Shown: piece by piece, positions 54,650 through 64,000 of the stretch
Layout of the letters: the number at the start of each line of letters is the position of its first letter
Position numbering within the stretch: position 1 is the first letter of the stretch
From: Anaspis maculata
Lineage: Eukaryota > Arthropoda > Insecta > Coleoptera > Scraptiidae
Reading direction: 5' to 3'
Assembly: GCA_949128115.1 (NCBI GenBank)
Contig: OX421963.1
Location: 3,968,001 to 4,032,000 of the forward strand
DNA: 64,000 nucleotides
Program-made: the position numbers and the translations under genes
The notes under the pieces: generated by a model
Databases searched by the model: none
What the model saw: only the letters and a program-made list of their open reading frames with translations
Told to the model about the DNA's origin: nothing

Positions 54650-54838
54650 TATTCATTTATTTATTTAATAAATCGACTTGTTTTACGAGGCGACGACTTT
54701 CAGCTATTGGCTGCTCTACCATGCAACCTCGGGGACAGCACAAAATATCCAAGGATGTAACGGGATTCGAACCCACACAGCGCAGCGCAAGTGGCTCAGC
54801 TTGTCATCACCTATACCACTCGGCCACGACTGCTCCAT
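54650..54838 (-). mobile_element. tRNA-Ser-derived SINE
   Basis: On the minus strand the head reads gcagtcgtggccgagtgg (A box within TGGCCGAGTGG) and, about 55 bases on, GGTTCGAATCC (B box), both as in serine tRNAs. The acceptor stem does not pair, so it is not a working tRNA. A non-tRNA body follows, ending in a TAAATAAATAAA-type tail near 54655. The internal boxes suit RNA polymerase III transcription. Confidence 0.8.
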
Positions 54839-56666
54839 CGAAAGTAGATTGAATTGGGCGTCTTGTAGACCCATTTTCAAAATCGACACGGTTTCGGTTT
54901 TCCTACGGCAACTTTTTCTAAATGAAATTTGCTCATTCCGTGAATTTGAAAAAACTGCAGTGTGAGCTTCGACATGCGGTGAGCCCACGCAACGGGTGAG
55001 TCACACGAAATATTTATTTTAGGTGCAGACATGCTGAAAATGAAAATTGGAGAAAAGATTGAAGTAATTTTTGGAGGAAAAACTTTTCAAATCGGACTCA
55101 CGGTTTTCGAGTTTTTCTCTCCGGAAAAACTGCAAATTTTCCAACTTTTTATCCCGTGAACAGATTTCCACCATTCTTTTTTACAAGAGGTAACTGGTTC
55201 TTGAACATTTTCCAACAATTTTCCGGGAATTTTCCGGTTGAAAATGTAAAACTAGCTTGGGTTTTCTAACCGGCCTTGAATGATTGAGCTTAAAGTGAAG
55301 CCTCGATTGACGATTTTCACAATAAGATGATTTGGAATAAAGTTTGACGTCGTCCCGGAAAAATTCAATTTTTCCTGACCAATTTTCCTCGAAATTTTTG
55401 ATTTCCTGCAAATTATTTCCAATCTTTCTCTCTAATTCCAACTTCCCACCCGAAGAAACGTTTTGTACAAAAATTTCTATAGGTTTCTGGGGATAGGTAC
55501 TAGTCGCAAAGTTTTGGGGTGACACACCATTTTCTTTCTATTCACAGAGTGAGTCAGAAACTGAGAAAATTGATATTCAAAAGACAAGATTTGACCCAAA
55601 GAATTTTCAAAAATGAAACTCGAAGATTTTTTTGGGATTCCTTGAAGGGTCCTGCAACTCCTGCACAACGTGCTGCAGAGCTTTTCCGCCATTTTCTGGA
55701 CATCCTGTATAGTTCAGGCTAGATCATGCCAATTTCGGGCCTCGAGGCCTCAATCATTCGATGGGGCCCCCAATTCCTCTTGTTTGTGAAAAATACAAAA
55801 AAAAAATTGGAATAAAATCCAAAAATTTCAATTTTAAAGTTACCTTGGCAGGCCCCATGACAACAGGTTTGCGGGGGCCTACACACAGGCAATAGGCGAT
55901 AGGTGTGTCTGTATCACGGAATCTTTAGGAATTATTTTCACTCCAGGCTTTAGGGGGCCCCGGCCCCGGATATCATAGTGCCAGGGGCCTCAAGCCTTTG
56001 AAATATTGTATTTTATCATTTCTACGCCACTCTGTTCTATAGCCAAGTTAACAACTCGTTTTTTTATTTTTTCGGCTTTTGCTCAATCACGGCAGGGCAG
56101 GGCGGGCCAAAAATTTGCCGGCCCCCCTTCATATTCTCAACTTTCATCTCACAATTCCGCCCAGGGCCTCCAATTCCCTTAGTCCACCACTGCATCCTAT
56201 AACATACTTTTCAAGAAATAAATAGAAATTTCCAGTGATAGATAATAATACCATGAGTAGTGACAAGAAGAGTTTTTGCAAGAAGCAATTCTGTGATGTT
56301 TTGTAATTACTTAGTGCTTTTCCTAGTAATATTCAAATAGTGATAAGGTTTTGTTGTAGGTATTTTGATTTTCTTCCGTTGTGTTGTGTTTTTTATAACA
56401 GCATTAATGCAACACGATTTCTTGATGTGAAAGTCAAAATTTTTATTTTATTTTATCATTATTTAACGGAGATTAACTTAACAGCACTGCATTGTAGTTT
56501 TTTTATAATTCTTCAAAAACACCGTGAGAAATGAAATATCTCCTCCACGACTCACACCTGACGCTCACAGGCCAATTTCTCCAATGTTATGACAGATACG
56601 TGAAAGTGATATGCAACTTTTTTGCAGACAATTTGATGGCCTTTGATTTGAACCAAGCCGTTTTTT
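54839..56666. other. intergenic sequence
   Basis: No gene supported. A hAT-like end, gtccaccactg, lies near 56183-56193, preceded by gcccagggcctccaattccc, similar in style to the ends of the element at 23579-25663. The region 55740-55990 has many ggggcc and ggcccc blocks, remnants of similar elements. Confidence 0.4.
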
Positions 56667-56830
56667 GATAATAATAATAATAATAATAATAAACGCTTTT
56701 ATTGTTTCCTGACAATGTACAGTAGGTATAGTAATGATTAAAACAATAAATACATAAATAAATAGAAATTCATAGAAGTACCCATTCTAAAATAAATAGG
56801 TAGGTAAAATGATAGGATCGGCTTTGATCG
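56667..56830 (-). repeat. AAT microsatellite with possible LINE 3' end
   Basis: About eight ATA/AAT repeats at 56668-56692 are followed on the plus strand by aacgcttttattgtttcctg. Read on the minus strand this is an AATAAAAGCG-type end with a TTA repeat tail, as in I/R1-like LINE tails. The body is too short to classify. Confidence 0.5.
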
Positions 56831-57126
56831 AGATAATTGCAAAAAATACTTCAAATGTACCAATAATCCAAGATGGCGGCGATTCCACACCCCCTATCGA
56901 TAGGGACTTTCCACACAGTAATCAGCAAGCTTCCGAGAACATCTCTACAAATTTTTAGAACTACACTATTTATTTCCGCTTTTCTCCTCAATTATGCTTC
57001 CATTGACTGAGCTATAGATGATCGATCATCGGCCAGGCGGTTCTATGAAGGATAAAGGGCTGTCTACTCATCTATGCCTAGGTGTAGGTGAGCAAGATAA
57101 CTGGAGAGTTCCACTATTTGTCTAGT

Positions 57127-58688
57127 CTAATTGGTTCTCAATGAAATAAAGACGGACAGCATTGAGTACATCCCTTTGACCATCTGAAACACGAAGACCA
57201 AAACAGTGAGAAAAGCCAGAAAGATAGGTGGTACATACAGAGATGCCAAATTCATAATTTATCGCCAATTGTTCAGAATATTTGACCTGCAACGGCCGCT
57301 GAGTTGATTCAAGAACCAAAAACATTGACATTTTATTAGACCGATTCCATGAGCACCATTGCGTTCCAAAAAGCTCAAGCACCAAATCTTCATACTGGAA
57401 AAAAGACAGACAGGTAACTGAAGTTAATTCGATAAAACTATCAGATACCGACCTCATTTTCAACATCCTGTCCAGATTTAATCATCAGTGAAAAAAGCAA
57501 AATAGCTGTGGATGTGAATCCCAGCAAAACGGTGGTATCAACCCAGGTGTTTTCATAATTATTTTGCTGAAACTAATACGGTACAAACGGCAAGAAAATA
57601 AATACCACGGTGCAATAATTTAACATATAATACTAGCCCCGTAAAATAGCATCCCAAAACACAGACCGAGCAAGAATCCAAACAAAGAGAACGGTACAAA
57701 ATAGGGATTGATGAAACTCTCCATCAGTTTTTTTGAAAACCTGTAAAGTCGTTTGTGAAGAATGTGGTATTGCGAAAAGCAAGTATCTGCTCCTCATACC
57801 ATAAAATCTCAATGTGTCTTTGAACACAAAAACGTATTCTTTTTTTCACCACATTTTGATACTCTTGATCTTCCAGTAAAACTTCGTCGCTCATATTTCT
57901 GTACTCCCAAGTGAGCTTCCTAAGGTGCTCTCTCAGCAAGTAACCTTGATAAATGGCGTGCTGTGTGACGTAATTGATGAAGTATGGAAACACGAACATC
58001 GAGTAAAAGACAGGCCCCGAAATTATCTTGAGCATCCCACAAATCAAGCTGGTGTACGGCAACTCCCATTCGTTCAAAGTACCGCAAAGAACAAACAAAT
58101 CGTTGTCGAGTGGGCTTGGAACGGCAAAAAGAATTCCAGATGTGACGGCGAGAACCAAGGTCACGATTACGAACAGATTGTGACTCACAATTTTTTTTTT
58201 GATCTCTTCCTGAGTTTCTTTCCCTGCACTGTCCAAAGTCCACCGTTTAAACTTAGTTCCCCATACATTTATTATAGTTTTTCTGCTTCTGAAGAGCGCC
58301 AGACAAGTTACTATGGCCTGTAACAGTTACATAATTTCTGATTACATAGAGTTATCCTGCCATCGATTTCGAAGACGTGGAACTTACGAACGGTTTCCCA
58401 AGCATCCAAGGAAGGAACGTTCGTAAATATTTTGGATTTTGGCACAAAAGCGCAACTTCTGTCGAATATACAAAAGCTTGCGTTATAAAGCTCAGAGTCA
58501 AAGCTAACATGAACGTTTTGCTTTGTAGCAAGCCTGCAGTGATGAATTGCGTCAGCCACAACGGATCCGCTGGAATTTTGAATTTTTTGTGTTAACTTCT
58601 GTTTTTGTCATTTTGACTTGGTCTTTGATTATTCACTTGTGATGAGAATTTTGTTACCTTTCATGGTTTTCTTCATGCCGAAATGCAT
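57127..58688 (-). CDS. insect odorant receptor (7tm_6 family), seven exons
   Basis: Exons on the minus strand: 58688-58658 (ATG, MHFGMKKTMK), 58569-58388, 58209-57800, 57740 to about 57637, 57566-57453, 57394-57239, 57183-57127 (TAG). Most junctions have GT-AG ends and matching phase. A 59-base intron (57799-57741, GTATGA to TTTACAG) joins IEILW to FSKKLMESF in frame. The donor after 57637 is uncertain; a GC donor would fit the phase. The product, about 350 residues, has several membrane segments (TLVLAVTSGILFAV, FSLFGFLLGLCFGMLFY, LLGFTSTAILLFSLM). It ends with features of insect odorant receptors: GQDVENE, TQRPLQVKY, then MVKGMYSMLSVFISL in place of the usual LK.SYS. It would form a ligand-gated channel with Orco in sensory neuron dendrites. 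A slightly short N-terminus and the untested junction leave some doubt that it is functional. Confidence 0.83.
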
Positions 58689-59500
58689 TAGCCTGCGTGA
58701 TATGTTCAGCAGCAGCTATATTAGTACGGAATGATCGAATGAATTTTTTCCTCACGGTAGGCTTTGATCTCCTCGTTAGCCATGTGTTTTCGCCAGATTT
58801 TCAGGAATCAAAGAAGGCGAGTTAAGGAGGAATTTATTCGAACACTCGTTACTGGAAACTAGTTAGTGGATGAACAAAGGCCAAATCAAATCATAGGTAT
58901 TTATGATTAATTATTAGACCAATCATTCATTATCCATAATAATAATTAGTGTCGATTCGTCTGGTAATTACTTTCGGGATTGCTGCATTATTCAGGTGGT
59001 TTCCTCCAGAACATCGATGAGCGTTCTTCAACAATTTCTCTGAGATGGTCAATAGAAAATTGGAAGTCTCTGTTTTCTTCCCTTGAAATTATTTTCAACA
59101 ATTATTGTGAGTGTTCCAAAGTACTGAGTCGTCCTTATTTCAAGCGAGGGAACTTTATTCTAGGTATTCAAGGGGATGCAGAGGGAACCGTACCAGTTTG
59201 GGTGTTGTAATAGGAAACCTGGTTTTGTAGACCTTCACCAACTAAAAAAAAACCTTTTGGATCTCCTGTACATAGTAGTAGCTAGCAAATGGACTAATCT
59301 TAGATACGAGTTATTGCATTCGGGATTTTACTGATTCTGACATGACGTCACAACACGTTCTATTTCCTGTGGAATATTTTCTATGTAAATCTTTATCAAG
59401 GTTGAAAGTTCATTGGAAACCCTTGTATGTTCATCAATATCCGCAAACTTACTACTTCTTCCACTCCATGATCTTGTCTTCCCTGGAAATAAAAGATGCG
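58689..59500. other. intergenic sequence between receptor and tandem array
   Basis: The block at about 58743-58852 (attttttcctc, then cgccagattttcagga, then attcgaacactcgtta) is a diverged copy of 10095-10196, so it is part of a dispersed repeat. Nothing else is supported. Confidence 0.5.
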
Positions 59501-59559
59501 TATTGACAGGTACCGGTTGCTAAGGAATCTCAAGCGATAACAGCCTTCACTGCGCCTGG

Positions 59560-59849
59560 TCGAGAGCTCTGTCAGTTCACTACGATGCCGTTCGGCTTCC
59601 ATAATGCCCCCGGCCACATGGCAACGCTTGACCGTATCCTGGAGTCCGGTTTGGAAGGCCAAGTGTAACTTATCTGGACGACGTTATTATTAGATCCGAA
59701 AGCTTCGACGATCACCGAAAAAAACTTCGTCAAGTTTTGAGTCCTTTCAACAAATCTGGTCTGACTGTGAGTAAGAAGTGTCACTTTTCATCGTTCGAAA
59801 TCACACAAGCTGCGTCTTCCTTCCATTTGAATCATAAGTTTGAAAAATA
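59560..59849 (+). pseudogene. gypsy reverse transcriptase fragment, unit 1
   Basis: Reads MPFGFHNAPG, then LDRILESGLEGQV, a stop, and in another frame SFDDHRKKLRQVL and KSGLTVSKKCHFSSFEI. The YLDD box has been lost (cttatctggacgac follows a stop). This is the most damaged of the three copies. Confidence 0.8.
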
Positions 59850-61652
59850 GCGGGAAAAGCTTATGCTTGAAGGTCTAAAGCTTTACTGTTCTCCTTGAAG
59901 GCTCATAGAATTTTTTTGCCTGTATTTTATCACGTGCTGCAATAAAGCTTGAGCTAATTTTCGAACAATAAATTAAAATTCACGATCGTTTTTCATGTAC
60001 GTTTGCTGATGGGAGCTCAAGAGCTTTATTCAAGCTCGGATCAAGAAATGTTCTGTGAAACTGGAAAAGATTTTGGTTGCTTCACTTTGAGTCAAAAGAA
60101 AGCTCGTGTTTGTCTAGTTCATTCAGGTACCGTCTAGTTTACGAGTAGTTTAAGGTTCTTTTTGTTCATAACCACGTTCCTGCCTATGAAAGCTCGAAAG
60201 CTCGCCCAAAAACTCCGAAGCTGCTTTTGAGATCAAATTTGGACTTTTCTTTGAGAACAACGATATCATCCATCTATTCACTCCCATGATACAAGTTGAA
60301 ATAATTTCCTAAAAGCTCAAAAACTTTCTACGTAAAGCTTTCCCCGTCTTCATTGTGCTTTCTATAAAATGTCGACTCTTTAAATTCTGACAAATTGACA
60401 AATAATGCAATTGTACTTTCAAAATCATATAGTGGTGCAACAAGCTTTTTCATTTTGCACATTAACACTCTGGAAGCTCCAGAGCTTTTTTCCTGAACAG
60501 CTCGGTTTCTAGAAAACGCCTCAAGGCATGAGGACCAAGCTATAAAAATTTGAAAAATGTCAAGCTCCGTTTGGTCGCAAGCTGAACATTGGTATTGCTT
60601 AAAGACTAAAAAGCTCTTCCCGTTAAGCTCTTCGAGGTTCATCTCTATCTGACAGCTGCGACGTGTTCCCGGAAGCTCCAGTTGTGAAGCTTCAAATAAA
60701 ATCTTTGGAATCTAGATGTTTTACCAACAATACTCTTCTCATTTTCCTCATAGGAGTTTCACCAGTTCAATTGAATAAATAAATATGCTCAAGAGGAGGT
60801 CATTTAGCGCTCTCCAGAGCTTTTATTTTTCAAGTCTGATTTTGAAAGAATACGCTGTAAGCTGGTGAAATCAGCGACCAGATTGGAAGCTACTTTTTTA
60901 GGTACATACCTATTAGCATCAAAGTATGAAAAGTTGCTTTTTCAAGCTTTTTGTACTTCGAAAGCTCTACAAATTTCCGAAAAAGCTCAAAGCTTTTGCT
61001 TGAACCTACCTCAACTTCAACTTGCACTGGAGTTTGTGTCGGTATACGTCATAATGAACAGTTTGGAATCACGAACTGCGTTGTCATCATGTCATGTTTT
61101 CTCGTTGTACGATGACAACATGACAGAGAACCATAAACCCGTTCGACGGTGTTGGCTTGAGGGTGATATCTTGCGGTTCGAATCGCCTCCACTAATCAGG
61201 AGACGGTTATAAGCGTGAGACACGAAAGGATTGTATGACGCAACTTTGCATGGGACTCTGAAGACAAAAAAGATTAGGGTTCCTAGGATTTTAGAGATGG
61301 CTCGACTGTTGACCTGTCGCATAAAAAAAGCTAAGCAAAACGACTGGAATAGTGTTCAACTGTTAAGACGTGGATGTTGCTGGATACGGACTTTGGTAGA
61401 GGGCTGACGACATTGATCGGAATCATTCCCTATTTTCACATCTGAGTGGACGACTTTCAAGTCCCTCTGGAGCCTTCTGCTCGGGCTTCTTCGAATGGCA
61501 GACCTTGTAGGTGGTGACGAATCGAATTGTGTCCATTCTCATTTTGGTGACAGGCGGCTGAGAGGTGGAACTGACAGGTGACAGCTTGACAGGTAGGTGC
61601 TGGGTGACAACTTTGACAAGTCGGTCACTAGGACCTTTTGACTGATGACCCC

Positions 61653-61969
61653 GGGATAACAGCTTCCACCGTGCCCGGTCGAGAACTCTATCAGTTCATC
61701 AGGATACCGTTAGGCCTCCACAATGCCCCGGCAACATGGCAGCGCTTCATAGACCGAATCCTGGAATCAAGTTTGAAAGACCAGGTGTTTGTGTATCTGG
61801 ACGACGTTATCATAGATCCGAAAGCTTCGACGATCACCGAAAAAAACTTCGTCAAGTTTTGAGTCTTTTCAACAAATCTGGTCTGACTGTGAGTGAGAAG
61901 TGTCACTTTTCATCGTTCGAAATTATACAAGCTGCGTCTTCCCTCTATTTAAATCATAAGTTTGAAAAA
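61653..61969 (+). pseudogene. gypsy reverse transcriptase fragment, unit 2
   Basis: Reads TASTVPGRELYQFIRIPLGL, HNAPATWQRFIDRILESSL and the catalytic VYLDDVII. A one-base loss just after it shifts the frame, and the other frame continues SFDDHRKKLRQVLSLFNKSG and LTVSEKCHFSSFE. Confidence 0.85.
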
Positions 61970-63779
61970 TAGCGGGAAAAGCCTATGCTTGAAGGTCTAA
62001 AGCTTTACTGTTCTCCTTGAAGGCTCAAAGAATTTTTTTGCCTGTATTTTATCACGTGCTGCAATAAAACTGAGCTAATTTTCGAGCAAGTAATTGAAAT
62101 TCACGATCGTTTTTCATGTACGTTTGCTGATGGGAGCTCAAGAGCTTTATTCAAGCTCGGATCAAGAAAAACTCTGTGAAGCTGGAAAAGATTTTGGTTG
62201 CTTCACTTTGAGTCGAAAGAAAGCTCGTGTTTGTCTAGTTCATTCAGGTACCGTCTAGTTTACGAGTGGTTTAAGATTCTTCATGTTCATAACCACGTTC
62301 CTGCCTATGAAAGCTCGAAAGCTCGCCAGAAAACTCCAAAGCTGCTTCTGAGATCAAATTTGGACTTTTCTTTGAAAACAACGATATCATCCATTCATTC
62401 ACTAACATGATAGAAGTTGAATTAATTTCCTAAAAGCTCAAAAACTTCCTACGTAAAGCTTTTCCTGTCTTCATTGTGCTTTCTATAAAAAGTCGACTCT
62501 TCAAACTCTGACAAATTGACAAATAATGCAATTGTACTTTCAAAATCATATATTGGTGCAACAAGCTTTTTCATTTTGCACATTAACACTCTGGAAGCTC
62601 CAAAGCTTTTTTCCTGAACAGCTCAGTTTTTAGAAAACGCCTCAAGGCAAGAGAACCAAACTATGGAAAATTGAAGAAATGTCAAGCTCCATTTTGTCGC
62701 AAGCTGAACATTGGTATTGCTTGAAAACTAAAAAGCTCTTCCCGTTAAGCTCTTCGAGTTTATCTCTATCTGACAGCTGCAACGTGTTCCCGGAAGCTCC
62801 AGTTGTAAAGCTCCAAATGAAATCTTTGAAAGCCAGATATTTTACCAACAATACTCTTCTCATTTTCCTTATGGCAGTTTCACCAGTTCAATTAAATGAA
62901 TAAATGCTCAATAGGAGGTCATTTAACGCTCTACAGAGCTTTTATAGTTCAAGTGTGATTTTGAAAGAATACGATGGAAGCTGGTGATCAGCGACCAGCT
63001 TGGAAGCTACTTTTTTAAGTACCTACCTATTCGCATCAAAGTATGAAAAGTTGATTTTTCAAGCTTTTGTACCTTGAAGGCGCTACAAATTTTCGAAAAA
63101 GCTCAAAGCTTCTGCTTGAAGCTACCTCAACTTGCACTGGAGCTCGTGTCGGTACACTTCAGAATGAACAGTTGAAAATCACGAACTACGTTGTCCTCAT
63201 GTCATGTTTTCTTGTTGTACGATGACAACATGACAGAGCCATAAACCCGTTCGATGGTGTTGGCTTGAGGGTGGTATCTTGCGGTTCAAATCGCCTCCAC
63301 TAATCAGGAGACGGTTATGAGCGTGAGACACGCAAGGTTTGCCATTGTACGACGTAACTTTGCATGGGACTCTGAAGACAAAAAAGATTTGGGTTTCTAG
63401 GATTTTAGAGATGGTTCGACTGTTGACCTGTCGCATAAAAAATCTCAGCAAAACGACTGGAATAGTGTTCAGCTGTTAAGACGTGGATGTTGCTGGATAC
63501 GGACTTTGGTAAAGGGCCGACGACATCGATCGGAATCATTTACCATTCTCACATCTAAGTGGACGACCTTCAAGTCCCTCTGGAGCCTTCTGCTCGGGCT
63601 TCTGCGAATGGCAGACCTTGTAGGTGGTGACGAATCGAATTGTGTCCATTCTCATTTTGGTGACAGGCGGCTGACAGGTGAGACTGACAGGTGGGACTGA
63701 CAGGTGACAGCTTGGCAGGTAGGTGCTGGGTGACAACTTTGACAAGTCGGTCACTAGGACTTTTTGACTAGTAACCCCG

Positions 63780-64000
63780 GGATAACAGCTTCCACCGTGC
63801 CCGGTCGAGAACTCTAGCAGTTCATCAGGATGCCGTTAGGCCTCCACAATGCCCCGGCAACATGTCAGCGCTTCATAGACCGAATCCTGGAGTCAAGTTT
63901 GGAAGACCAGGTGTTTGTGTATCTGGACGACGTTATTATTGTATCCGAAAGCTTCGACCATCACCGAAAAATACTTCGTCAAGTTTTGAGATCAATTCGA
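63780..64000 (+). pseudogene. gypsy reverse transcriptase fragment, unit 3 (edge)
   Basis: Reads VPGREL, a TAG stop, then QFIRMPLGLHNAPATCQRFI, and the catalytic FVYLDDVIIVSESFDHHRK without the frameshift of units 1 and 2. It runs off the window. Apart from the single stop it is open, so it may lead into a more complete element. Confidence 0.85.

Larger units (their letters stand above)
59505..64000 (+). repeat. 2.12-kb direct tandem array containing gypsy RT fragment
   Basis: The phrase ggataacagc (cgataacagc in the first copy) marks unit starts at about 59534, 61653 and 63780, so spacings are about 2119 and 2127 bases. Units 1 and 2 are closely similar over their full length, and unit 3 runs off the right edge. 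Each unit holds a gypsy reverse transcriptase fragment (first 320 bases), an AGCT-rich segment of about 1.1 kb, and a 600-bp part with a gacaggtgac-rich end. The array does not extend left of about 59505. Confidence 0.9.

Noticed and set aside
54754..54834. A working tRNA-Ser gene on the minus strand
   Set aside because: A and B boxes are present, but the acceptor and anticodon stems do not pair and a non-tRNA body with a TAAA tail follows. It is a SINE head.
57633..57827. A frameshift at an A run in the odorant receptor
   Set aside because: A 59-base intron with GTATGA and TTTACAG ends joins the two frames in phase and restores the conserved receptor order, so no frameshift is needed.
1..64000. 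CRISPR arrays, phage genes or bacterial operons
   Set aside because: Splice sites, SINE and LINE structures, poly(A) signals and the insect receptor show eukaryotic nuclear DNA; the tandem repeats present lack the regular spacer pattern.

Overview
The window looks like nuclear DNA of an insect. It is AT-rich, its genes are sparse and intron-containing, it has an insect-type seven-transmembrane odorant receptor and a secreted immunoglobulin-domain protein close to Drosophila wrapper, and most of it is mobile DNA (LTR and non-LTR retrotransposons, Tc1/mariner and hAT relatives, a tRNA-Ser-derived SINE). I cannot fix the order of insect from the sequence. No rRNA, intact tRNA gene, CRISPR array or prokaryotic operon was seen.

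Three host genes are supported. (1) 872-13958, minus strand: first two coding exons of a wrapper-like Ig-superfamily gene, joined in phase across a 12.4 kb intron that holds several large inverted-repeat elements; the gene runs off the left edge. (2) 26061-26456, plus strand: an intronless 131-residue protein of the NDUFA4/MLRQ type with a poly(A) signal. (3) 57127-58688, minus strand: a seven-exon odorant receptor gene whose start, stop and all but one splice junction can be read.

The rest is layered mobile DNA. From 1.6 to 12 kb, 15.2 to 25.7 kb, 29.4 to 33.8 kb and 50.6 to 53.8 kb there is a chain of elements with very long terminal inverted repeats (arms about 100 to 1300 bp), several inserted into one arm of another. 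The largest nest is 29427-51017: a palindromic element holds a 5'-truncated CR1/jockey-group LINE (33771-50582). The LINE holds a copia element (36060-49174, target duplication tttac). The copia holds an unclassified element (39817-48410, target duplication aatg). That one holds a gypsy element (42583-48229) with two 534-bp LTRs that look identical. The gypsy keeps gag, protease, RNase H and integrase but lacks the reverse transcriptase core, so it probably moved with help from another element.

From about 59.5 kb to the right edge there is a direct tandem array of a 2.12-kb unit. Each unit starts with a piece of gypsy reverse transcriptase and is followed by about 1.1 kb with a very high density of AGCT. 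The copy at the right edge is the least decayed. All similarity statements come from reading the sequence by eye; no alignment or database search was run.
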